The position numbers and the translations under genes were made by a program. Below are positions 55,515 to 64,000 of a stretch of 64,000 bases of DNA, in pieces. Source of the DNA: Ceratotherium simum simum. Taxonomy: Eukaryota > Chordata > Mammalia > Perissodactyla > Rhinocerotidae. The stretch spans positions 28,226,271 to 28,290,270 of the forward strand of contig NW_004454178.1 in assembly GCF_000283155.1 (NCBI RefSeq). Reading direction: 5' to 3'. How positions within the stretch are numbered: position 1 is the stretch's first letter; each line of letters opens with the position of its first letter. The notes under the pieces are model-generated. The model searched no databases and had not been told where the DNA came from. It saw only the letters and a program-made list of their open reading frames with translations.

Positions 55515-55715
55515 AAAAAAAAAAAAAGCTGTACCCGTCATGCTACCTACCTCCTCCTTGGACCCTGCAGGCAACACATCTTCCTTCAGCCTCTGGTTTT
55601 GGAAAAATTCATGTTCCTGACCCATGTCTAGTTTCTTCCTACCATTTCTGTTTCCTACATTTTCATACATTTAACTTGTAAAATAGACTGTGATAATATT
55701 ATTACATAATGAATT
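55515..55715. other. Unidentified 200 bp insert within L1 #1
   Basis: The L1 reading breaks off after 'gagaaaatatttgc' plus a run of A, then resumes at 'ggacttgtatccaaaatac'. The DNA between is not L1 and not a repeat that I recognise. Its right end 'gaattaaaacaaaaaa' could be a short poly(A) after an ATTAAA signal. Confidence 0.5.
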
Positions 55716-57695
55716 AAAACAAAAAAGGACTTGTATCCAAAATACACAAAGAACTCTCAAAACTCAACAATAAGAAAATAAGTAACCCAATTAAGAATAG
55801 GCCAAATATCTTCAAAAAGATGAACAAAATCGACAAACCTTTGGCTAGATGGACTAAGAAAAAAAGAGAGAAGACTCACATTACTAAAAACAGAAATGAA
55901 AGTGGGGACATTAATACCGATTCCACAAAAATAAAAGGGATTATAAAAGAGTTCTATGAACAACTGTACATCCAAAAATTGAATAACCTAGATGAAATGG
56001 ACAAATTCCTAGAAACACAAAACCTACCAAGACTAAATCACAAAGAAACAGGAAATCTGAATAGACCTATAACTAGTAAGGTGACTGAATCAGTAATCAA
56101 AAATCTCCTGATGGCTTTACTGGTGAATTGTACCAAACATTTAAAGAAGAACTAATACCAATCATTTTTAGACCTTTCCAAAAAAACTGAAGAGGATGAA
56201 ACACCTCCTAATTCATTCTATGAAGCCAGCATTGTGCTGACACCAAAGCCAGACCAAGACACTACAAGAGGGTTACCCACCAAAATCCCTTATAAGCATT
56301 GATGCAAAAATCCTCAACAAAATACCAGCAAACCAAATTCAGCAGCATATTAAAAGGATTATATACCACGACCAAGTGGGATTCATTCCTGGAATCCATG
56401 GATAGTTAAACATATAAAAAAAAAAATCGATCAATGTAACATGCTTCATTGACAAAATGAAGAGGAAAAACCACATGATCATCTCAATTGATGAAGAAAA
56501 AGCATCTGACAAAATTCAACACCCTTTCATGATAAAAACACTCAACAGAAGGAAACTACCTCAACACAGAAGCCATATATGAAAAGCCCACAGCAAATAT
56601 CATACTCAATGATGAAACACCACAAGCTTTTTCTCTAAGATCAGGAATAAAGCAAGGGTGCCTACTCTCACCACTTCTATTCAACACAGTAGTGGAAGTT
56701 CTTGCCAGAGCAATTAGGCAAGAAAAAGAAATAAAAGGCATCCAAATTGGAAAGAAAGAAGTAAAATGGTCTTTCCTTGCAGACGATATGATCTCATGAG
56801 TAGAAAACCCTCAAGACTCTACACAAAAGCTGTTAGACCTAACAAACAAATTCAGCAAAGTAGCTGGATACAAAGTCAACACACAAAAGTCAGGTGCATT
56901 TCTACACACAAACCATCAACTATCTGAAAAGGAAATTACAAAAACAATTCCATTTACAATAGCATCAAAAAGAATAAAATACTTAGGAATTAACCAAGAA
57001 AGTGAAATACTTATACAGTAAAAACTACAAAAGATTTCACAAAGAAATTAAAGAGGACATAAATAAATGCAAATACATCCCATGTTCATGGATTTTGGAA
57101 GGCTTAATATTGTTAAAGTGTCAATACTATCCAAAGCAATCTACAGATTCAATGCAATCCCTATCAAAATCCCAAAGATGTTTTTTGCAGAGATAGAAAA
57201 ACCCATCTAAAATTCATATAGAATCTCAAGGCACCCAGAATAGCCAAACAACCCTGAAAAAGAACAAAACTGAAGGACTCTTACTTGATTTTGAAACTTA
57301 CCACAAAGCTACAGTCATCAAAACAATTTGGTACTGGCAGAAGGACAGACAGATAGACCAATGGAATAGAATAGAGAGCCCAGAAGTAAAACCTCATATA
57401 TATAGTGAATGATTTTTGACAAGGGTGCCAAGACCATTCGACCTGGAAAGGACCGTCTTTTCAACAAGCAGTGCTGGGAAAATTGGATATCCACATACAA
57501 AAGAATGAAGTTGGACCCTCATCTAACGCCATATACAAAAACTAACTCAAAATGGGTCAAAGATCTAACTGTAAGAGCTAAAACAATAAAACTCTTAGAA
57601 GAAAACATAGGACAAAAGCTTCGCGACACTGAACCTGGCAATGATTTCTTGGATATGACACTAAAGGCATAGGTAACAAAAGAAAAACAAATAGA

Positions 57696-57907
57696 GGGCC
57701 GGCCCTGTGGCTTGGTGGTTAAGTGCGCGCGCTGCAATGCTGGTGGCCCGGGTTCGGATCCTGGGTGCGCAGCGAGGCACCACTTCTCCGTCCATCCTGA
57801 GGCCGAGTCCCACATACAGCAACTAGAAGGATGTGCAGCTGTGACATAACAACTATCTACTGGGGCTTTGGGGGCAAAAAATAAATAAAATCTTAAAAAA
57901 AAAAAAA
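57696..57907 (+). mobile_element. ERE-type SINE (short-tail subfamily), plus strand, in L1 #2
   Basis: Head 'ggccggccctgtggcttgg', 'caatgctggtggcccgggtt', 'ccgtccatcctgaggccgag' and the tail 'aaaaataaataaaatctt'. A perfect 18 bp duplication, 'aaaagaaaaacaaataga', lies at 57678-57695 and 57908-57925. Confidence 0.97.
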
Positions 57908-58899
57908 AAAAGAAAAACAAATAGACAAATTGGACTTCATGAAAATTTAAAAATTTGTACATCAAAAGGCACTATCCACAGAGTAAAAAGGCAACCCACA
58001 GAATGGGAGAAAATATTTGCAAATCATATTTCTGATAAGAGATTGATATTCAGAATATATATAGAACTCCTACAGCTCAACAACAAAAAAACCAAACAAC
58101 TCAATTCAAAAATGGGCAGAGGACTTGAATAGACATTTCTCCACAGAATGCCCAATAAGCCTATGAAAAGAGGCTCAACATCACTGATCATCGGGAAAAT
58201 GCAAATCAAAACTACAATGAGATACCCATTGGGATGGCTGCTATCAAAAACCCAGAAAACAAGTGAGGATGCAAAGAAATTGGAACCTTTTGTACACTGT
58301 TGATAGGAATGTAAAATGGTGCAGCCGCTATGGAAAACAGTATGGAAGTTCCTCAAAAAATTAAACATAGAATTACCATGTGACCTAGCAATTCCACTTC
58401 CGGGTATAAACACAAAAGAAGCAAAAACGGGGTCTCAAAGAGATATCTGTACACCCATGTTCAGAGCAGCATTATTCACAATAGCTAAAACGTGGAAGCA
58501 ACCCAAGTGTCCATCAATGGATGAATGGATAAACAAAATGTAGTATATACACACAATGGAATATTATTCAGCCTTAAAAAGGAAGGAAATTCTGCAATAT
58601 GCTACAACATGGATGCATGTTGAGGACATTATGCTAAGTGAAACAAGCCAGTCACAAGACTACAAATACTGTATGATTCCACTTATATGAGGTGTTTAGA
58701 GTAGTCAAAATCACAGCAACAGAAAGTAGAATGGTGGCTGTTGAGGGCTAGGGGGAGGGGAGAAGGGAGAGTTATTGTTTAATAGGTATAGAGTTTCAGA
58801 TTTACAAGAGTTATGGGGATGAATGGTGGTGATGACAGTGTAAATATATTTAATGCCACTGAAGCGTACACTTAAAATGGTTAAGATGGTACACTTTTT

Positions 58900-59127
58900 T
58901 TTTTTAGGAAGATCAGCCCTGAGCTAACATCCATGCCAATCCTCCTCTTTTTCTGCTGAGGAAGACTGGCCCTGAGCTAACATCTGTGCCCATCTTCCTC
59001 TACTTTATATGGGACGCCACCACAGCATGGTCTGACAAGCGGTGCATCGGTGCGCACCCGGGATCTGAACCTGGGCCGCCAGCAGCGGAGCGCGCACACT
59101 TAACCACTATACCGAGGGGCCGGCCCC
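58900..59127 (-). mobile_element. ERE-type SINE, minus strand, in the L1 #2 3' UTR
   Basis: T-run, 'ggaagatcagccctgagcta', 'ctttatatgggacgccacca' and the reversed head 'cgaggggccggcccc'. 'aagatggtacactttt' is repeated on both sides (from 58883 and from 59128). Confidence 0.96.
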
Positions 59128-59189
59128 AAGATGGTACACTTTTTGTTACATGTATTCTAACTCAATATAAAAAAGGGGAAAAAAAGAAA

Positions 59190-59680
59190 TGAGCTATCAG
59201 GCCACAAAAAGACATAGAGGAACCTTATATATGGCTAAGCGAAAGAAGCCAGCCGGAAAAGGCTATATATCCTATTCCACAGTATCCATATATCCCAATT
59301 ATATGACATTCTAGAAAACACAAAACTATAGAAACAGTACAAAGATCAGTGGTTGCCAGGGTTTGGGAGGAAAGGGATGAAGAGGCGGAGCACAGGGCTT
59401 TTTAGAGAATCCAACTCTTCTGTAGGATACTGTCATGGTGGATGCATGAGATTACGCATTTGTGAAAATCCAAGTACAAGACAGTGTGACAGTGAACCTT
59501 AATGTAAACTATGGACTTATCAATACCAGTTCATCACTTGTAAGGAATGAACCACACTGACACGTCATGCAAGATGTTAACAACAGGGGAAACTGGGCAG
59601 GGAGGAGGGAGAAATGCTCTGTACTATCTGCTAAATTTCTCTGTCCATCTAAAACTTTCCTTAAAAAAATCTATTAATCA
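59190..59680 (+). mobile_element. L1 3' end (possibly the 3' end of L1 #1)
   Basis: 'aatgagctatcaggccacaa', 'gtggttgccagggtttggga', 'aatgtaaactatggacttat' and 'ctgtccatctaaaactttcc' are the 3' UTR of an L1MA/L1MB-type element. It may be the missing 3' end of L1 #1, displaced by L1 #2. Confidence 0.75.
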
Positions 59681-59689
59681 AAAAATAAT

Positions 59690-59855
59690 CAATGGAAGGT
59701 AGGGAGTGGGTAGAAATATGGAGGAAACAGGAATATCAGAATACTGATAAATGTTGAAGCTGGGTAATAGGGACATGGGGGGCTATCACACTTTTCTGTT
59801 TAATTTGTATGTGTTCAAGATTTTCCACAATAAAATGGTTTTAAAACTCCAGATT
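59690..59855 (+). repeat. Another L1M-type 3' UTR fragment
   Basis: 'gttgaagctgggtaataggg', 'ggggggctatcacacttttc' and 'gattttccacaataaaatgg' give an old L1M 3' end with its own AATAAA. Confidence 0.6.
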
Positions 59856-59869
59856 AATTCTAGATTATA

Positions 59870-60083
59870 GGGCCAGCCCCGTGGCTTGGTGGTTAAGTGC
59901 TTGCGCTACGATGCTGGTGGCCTGGGTTCAGATCCCGGGCGTGCACCCAGGCACCACTTCTCCGTCCATCCTGAGGCCGAGTCCCACATACAGCAACTAG
60001 AAGGATGTGCAGCTATGACACGCAACTATCTACTGGGGCTTTGGGGGGAAAAAATAAATAAATAAAATCTTTAAAAAAAAAAA
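59870..60083 (+). mobile_element. ERE-type SINE (short-tail subfamily), plus strand
   Basis: Head 'gggccagccccgtggcttgg', 'cgatgctggtggcctgggtt', 'ccgtccatcctgaggccgag' and the tail 'aataaataaaatctt'. A perfect 14 bp duplication, 'aattctagattata', lies at 59856-59869 and 60084-60097. Confidence 0.97.
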
Positions 60084-60099
60084 AATTCTAGATTATATG

Positions 60100-61135
60100 T
60101 ACAAGGAATTAAGGAATGAGGAGAAGAAAGATATTTTTGAATCAAGTCCTCAAGGGGCACACTGAGGGAAGGTGCAATCACACTGGATAGAGGGTAAACG
60201 TCCTGGTTCCACCAGGAAGGTTCGGAGCTCAGTGAGCAAGGCAGGCGACAGCACAGTCAGGGAAGTGACAGAAAAATGTTCACCCTCACTGGTCACAGAG
60301 ATGCCAACGATGGGCCCTGACAGGACTGCCCTACGATTTACAACGTCGTGACACCCACAAGTAGAGCGGGCTCAGGGACAGAGCACCACGTCCTGTGAGA
60401 ATGCCAATCAGCACCGGCTTTCTGGAGGGCAAACCTCCCGAAGCCTGGAACCTGTAGGCCACTGGCCTGGCTGCTCTGTTGTACGGAATCTGTCCAAAAA
60501 CAAAGGGATTAGGTACAGATGATGGACTGAATAAACATGTGAGGAGCCCTCTTGACATAAAATTCCTAAAAAGTGACCCATAGATTCCTTTGTTGATGAA
60601 CAAATTCATAACAGCCCTGGGAACCATCAAGAGAGCCGACATTTTGAGGAAGACATCAAAGAGAGACAGCAGCTGGTGACTGGGGATCCCAGTGGGGGCC
60701 TCCGGGTGGGCCGTGGAGACCAAGCCAGGGCGCCCTCTCTCCCTCCCCCTCCTCCCCCTGCCGCTCACCCAACACCTCCTGCATCGCCCCTCCACTCCCA
60801 GCCACTGCCCACCTCATGCTTCAGGAACACAGGAGCAGAGGCACAGGGCGCCCTTTCCACCAGCACATCTGTCCTCATGCTCTCTGCAACTCCCCAGGCG
60901 GCGGAGCTCAGCCCTGCACCTCCTCAGGGCCCAGCACGCTCCTCCCGGGCCCTCAGGCTCCTCCTCTCCATCCAGTCCTACCTGCAGCACAGACACCTGC
61001 TAGCTCATCTCCGCCTTACAAACAAAACTCTCCCTTGGACCCATGCTCCCTTTTGGCTACTGTCCACTTTCCCGACTCCCCTTCATGGCTAAACCTCTTA
61101 AGTAAAGTGCCTCATCCCTACTGCCCTCCCATGGC
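60100..61135. other. THAP4 intron, unassigned, with a pyrimidine-rich section
   Basis: 60730-60800 is strongly C/T-rich. Short open frames occur on both strands without homology. I cannot name a repeat here. Confidence 0.45.
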
Positions 61136-61139
61136 CCCC

Positions 61140-61565
61140 CTTCACCCACTCTAGACCCAGCTTCATTCCCACCCTCTCAAGGAGACTGAGGTCACCCGTG
61201 ATCCCATGTGGCCGAGTCCAGCCATCTTTTCTCCATTCTGATCAGAGCTGTATCCCACCCAGCTGAGCACCCCTCCTTTCTGCAATACCCTTTTCCCCTC
61301 GTGGCTCCTGCGACTCCATGCTCCACCGTTTCAGTCCCCTTTCCTGGACCCTCTTCAGCTGCACCTCTGCAAACACTGCCTGCTCCTAGGCTGCACCCCA
61401 GTCCCTTCCACAGCTGCAGTGTCCCCAGGAAACCTCATTCAGTTCCATGTTTTAAACATCTCTGACCTCATCCTGACTCTGCCCACTCACAGACGCAGCT
61501 TTAAGAGGTTGGGTGCCTGCTCCCCGGCATCAGTACCTAAGGAGTATCTCAAACTCGAGACCTCT
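61140..61565 (+). repeat. L2 LINE ORF2 fragment, plus orientation
   Basis: 'gagactgaggtcacccgtga', 'gccgagtccagccatctttt' and, further on, 'aaggagtatctcaaactcga' follow the L2 ORF2 order (the usual phrase is 'aaggtcactaatgacctcc'). Confidence 0.6.
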
Positions 61566-61599
61566 CAAAATTTTACTGCAGTGTGAGTTCCAAAAAAGC

Positions 61600-62690
61600 A
61601 TTAAATATTTCCAAAAAGGAGGGAAAATTTGGATACAATAAATAGTAGTGAACAAAATAACCAATAAAATGTTTACTTACATCCAATCATGGTTGTTTGA
61701 TGGGGAAAATAAGAATATAGAACTAACATCAGACAGTCTCAAGCTGGGGAGTAGAAGGTGAGGAGCTGGGAGTGTACAACACAGGAACTGATCAACTGTA
61801 AGCATTTACAGAAAGAAAGGCAGAAATGGTTGCTCCTAAAAGCTGAAAGACACCCAGTAGAAGAATAGAAAAATAACAAGAAAGCCTAAAAAATAAAAAA
61901 TTAAATAAAACAGCAGGCCCAAATTCCAACTTATCACTAATCACAACTATAAATGGATTAAATTACTCTATAAAAAGATGAAGGCTCAGATTAAGTTAAA
62001 ATATAGCTATAAAATAAAGGGATATAGGGGGCTGGCCCGGTGGCATAGTGGTTAAGTTCACGTGCTCTGCTTTGGCGGTTTGGGGTTTGCAGGTTCGGAT
62101 CCCGAGCGCGGACCTACGCACCGCTTATCGCCATGCTGTGGCAGGCATCACACATAAAATTGAGGAAGATGGGCACAGATGTTAGCTCAGGGCTAATCTT
62201 CCTCACACACACAAAAATAAATAAATAAATAAAAATAAAGGGATATTAAAAGGTTGAAAAGGAGATAAAGAAATAAAACTTTAAATGGGACAAAAGAGTT
62301 TTGTGTGTTGATAACTGTCAGGAACACTTATGCATCTAACAACATGGTCTTAAAACATAAAGCAAAACTGGGCAAACAAGAAGACACAAGCACCTCCAGA
62401 ATCACAGGGAAACCTACCTTACCTCTCTTAGAAATCCACAGGTCAAGTAATACAGTAAGTTAGGAGACAGATCTGCTGACAAACACAAATGAGCTAGATC
62501 TAGCCTCAGCCTGAGAGACAACAACATAAGAAACTAGTGGAGAGGATGCATTCTCCTCAAACCACAATGAAACAGTCACCACAATGGACTGTGTGCTAAG
62601 CCACAATGACATCTCAAATGATTCCAAAAAGCAGGTATCTGTAAGTGTCCTCAAAGCAATAAAATTTAAAAATAATTACAAACAAATTGG
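61600..62690 (+). mobile_element. L1/HAL1-type ORF2 start region, plus strand, split by an ERE
   Basis: 'actataaatggattaaatta', 'gatgaaggctcagattaag', 'acacttatgcatctaacaac', and 'aaaccacaatgaaacagt' follow the L1 ORF2 endonuclease order, heavily decayed. An ERE lies at 62026-62231. Confidence 0.65.
62026..62231 (+). mobile_element. ERE-type SINE, plus strand, with target duplication
   Basis: Head 'ggggctggcccggtggcata', 'gcaggttcggatcccgagc', 'ggacctacgcaccgcttatc' and a tail with (AAAT)n. A perfect 15 bp duplication, 'aaaataaagggatat', lies at 62011-62025 and 62232-62246. Confidence 0.96.
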
Positions 62691-62766
62691 CTCCCCTCCC
62701 CCAACCTATCCACTTGAAAAACTGTCCACACTCTTCTAAATACCTCGCGTTAAAGAGGGGATCCAG

Positions 62767-63016
62767 GGGCCGGCCCGGTGGCGCAAGCGGTTAAGTGCGC
62801 ACGCTCCGCTGCGGCGGCCCGGGGTTCGCTGGTTCGGATCCCGGGCGCACACCGACGCACTGCTGGCAAGCCATGCTGTGGCGGTGTCCCATATAAAGTG
62901 GAGGAAGATGGGCACGGATGTCAGCCCAGGGCCGTCTTCCTCAGCAAAAAAAGAGGAGGATTGGCGGATGTTAGCACAGGGCTGATCTCCTCACAAAAAA
63001 AAAAAAAAAAAAAAAG
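62767..63016 (+). mobile_element. ERE-type SINE, plus strand, young-looking
   Basis: Nearly full-length with most CpGs intact: 'ggggccggcccggtggcgca', 'cgctgcggcggcccggggtt', 'ggttcggatcccgggcgc', 'gaggaagatgggcacggatg'. It has a long A-tail of over 20 bases. A 10 bp duplication, 'ggggatccag', lies at 62757-62766 and 63017-63026. Confidence 0.97.
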
Positions 63017-63026
63017 GGGGATCCAG

Positions 63027-63840
63027 ACTGAAAGGACCAAATCTTTAGGAATGAACAACAAGAGCAGCACGAGGTGAATCCATGGCATGGGGACAAAGGG
63101 ACAGAAGAAGGGACACAGCCTCCACTGCAGGTATCAGGGAATGTCTACTGTACACGAAGAAGCTGAGCACTTCCCTCCAGGAGCCAGAACACCACCACAA
63201 TAAAGCCAACGACAGAAGAACGAAGCGAGGATTCACGAGGCAGGAACAACAACGTAGACCTGAGCAATGGAGTCAAGGGCTGGCTGTCTGGAAAGACCTG
63301 TAACAGTGAGAAACCTTCACAGTCTGACCAAGAGGAACAGACAAAGGCACCAAACTGTACCATCAGGTACGACAAACTACAGAAACAGCTTTAACGTGAT
63401 AGGAGACCATAGCAGATAACTCTGACCAGGACATCCGTGGGCCTCAGCTGGAGCTGTCCTTCCCCCAGGATGCATCTGGAAACACGTGGGTTTTGTTTCC
63501 TGTTCTGGGTTCTCCTAATGGTTGTTGCCCGGGAGGTCCAGGAGGTCCTGAACAGCCTGTCACATAGAGCCGTTTCCTACCTAAAGTGTTACTTACATCT
63601 CAGAAGGCAAACGTTGATTTAGATTAAATGAACAATGTGGTAGGGAAATGTTTTTTACGTACATATATATAAGAGGCAAAGATACTATCCTCAATATGTA
63701 AAGAAGATCTAGAAACCAATTTTTGCAAGCACTAAACAGTAAAATATGAAGAAAAGCAGAAACATAGCCATAAAAAAATATGTAAGAGCACAGAAAATGA
63801 TCTAAGAGATAACACGCCAAATTTTACTAGCAACAAAGAG
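63027..63840. other. THAP4 intron, unassigned
   Basis: No clear repeat or gene. The small frames on both strands lack homology. Confidence 0.45.
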
Positions 63841-63849
63841 GTGGGTAAG

Positions 63850-63930
63850 AAATGGGAATTGTCACTTCTTAGCTTATATATTTCTGTACTGTTTTAATTT
63901 TTACAAAAGACAACGTATTCTACTTGAACA
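63850..63930 (+). repeat. Possible L1M-type 3' tail
   Basis: 'ctgtactgttttaattttta' and 'caaaagacaacgtattctac' resemble the L1M tail seen at 35240-35410. Confidence 0.35.
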
Positions 63931-63946
63931 GATGTTTAAAACTTTA

Positions 63947-64000
63947 GGGGTCAGCCTCGTGGCGCAGTGGTTAAGTTCACACGTTCTGCTTTGGTGGTCC
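63947..64000 (+). mobile_element. ERE-type SINE, plus strand, cut by the window end
   Basis: Head 'ggggtcagcctcgtggcgca' and 'gttcacacgttctgctttgg'. The element continues beyond 64000. Confidence 0.92.

Larger units (their letters stand above)
47740..55810 (+). mobile_element. Long decayed L1 (L1 #1) with ORF1 and ORF2 regions, interrupted many times
   Basis: 5' part and ORF1 (about 47740-49530): 'gcatttaaaatcactatgat' and 'gagagaatttttcaaaa'-type wording, ending 'tccagtaaaacgatccttc'. ORF2 endonuclease (about 49900-50740): the 120-residue frame at 50375-50737 retains NIYVPNN; the usual GDFN reads GAFN (codons at 50612-50623). Reverse transcriptase from about 52860 ([13 protein letters not shown]). 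The FADD motif reads FTDD near 53480. C-terminus to about 55810. Interrupted by EREs at 49659, 51731, 52639, 53201, 54331, 54927 and 55277, an LTR at 50741 and a DNA transposon at 53557. No active frame remains. Confidence 0.88.
55812..59175 (+). mobile_element. L1 #2: ORF2 from mid-region to 3' UTR, plus strand
   Basis: It starts 'gatgaacaaaatcgacaaac' in the middle of ORF2, then 'ccaagtgggattcattcctg', 'gatgaagaaaaagcatctga', the reverse transcriptase motif as LADD near 56780 with a stop soon after, 'gttcatggattttggaaggc', 'ggtgcagccgctatggaaaa', 'gcattattcacaatagctaa' and the 3' UTR 'taggaatgtaaaatgg'/'gttaagatggtacac'. It interrupts L1 #1, has frame breaks, and carries EREs at 57696 and 58900. 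Confidence 0.88.
36117..64000 (-). other. THAP4: Large THAP4 intron (at least 27.9 kb inside the window)
   Basis: No exon for the THAP zinc finger or the linker is found upstream of 36116 on the minus strand. The intron therefore continues past the window end. It is built mainly from transposons listed separately here. Confidence 0.8.

Noticed and set aside
60331..60795. 154-residue minus-strand open frame with hydrophobic stretch
   Set aside because: No domain known to me, no splice support and no start context worth noting; likely chance.
1..64000. CRISPR arrays, bacterial operons, phage or plasmid features
   Set aside because: The window is vertebrate nuclear DNA; the repeats are SINE, LINE, LTR and DNA transposons, not regularly spaced direct repeats.
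36117..64000. THAP zinc-finger exons of THAP4
   Set aside because: I looked for a C2CH THAP pattern on the minus strand and found none; they should lie beyond the window.

Overview
This is eukaryotic nuclear DNA from a placental mammal. The strongest taxonomic signal is a family of about 22 tRNA-derived SINEs. Each has a head like 'ggggccggcccggtggc' with tRNA-like A and B boxes, and tail phrases such as 'gatgttagctcagggct'. These match the equine repetitive element (ERE) family of Perissodactyla, so the source is a horse or a close relative (ass, zebra, rhinoceros, tapir). I cannot separate these species by reading alone. The gene order BOK then THAP4 matches the mammalian block that lies at human 2q37.3.

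Layout. Positions 1-3.2 kb are intergenic and carry MIR, L1 and one ERE. A CpG island (about 3.23-4.48 kb) marks the BOK promoter. BOK runs on the + strand with four coding exons (4208-4430, 7205-7333, 13464-13627, 14936-15061) and a poly(A) signal at 15747. The four exons join in frame to 213 residues. From 15.8 to 24.3 kb there is a convergent intergenic spacer. It holds decayed L1s and an ERVL-MaLR provirus (about 19.9-23.5 kb) into which two related but diverged LTRs and two EREs have inserted. THAP4 lies on the - strand. Its last four coding exons (36116-35957, 33833-33724, 32706-32603, 24634-24515) encode the complete C-terminal nitrobindin-like heme-binding domain, and its poly(A) signal is at 24357-24362. 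The THAP zinc-finger exons are not in the window, so they should lie beyond 64 kb. Positions 36.1-64 kb are therefore mostly one very large THAP4 intron.

The THAP4 introns are full of transposons. The last intron holds a processed pseudogene of riboflavin kinase (RFK, coding remnant 27572-27137) together with two EREs in head-to-head inverted order. Positions 47.7-60 kb hold a nested stack: a decayed L1 carrying ORF1 and ORF2, interrupted by EREs, an ERVL-type LTR, a small TA-flanked DNA transposon and another L1.

Function. BOK is a multidomain BCL-2-family effector of apoptosis. THAP4 is a THAP-domain protein with a C-terminal heme/nitric-oxide sensing barrel. The two genes converge tail to tail, and nothing in the sequence shows a shared pathway. 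I found no bacterial-type operon, CRISPR array or new gene system. The novelty here lies in repeat nesting, the RFK retrocopy and a possible upstream ORF on BOK.
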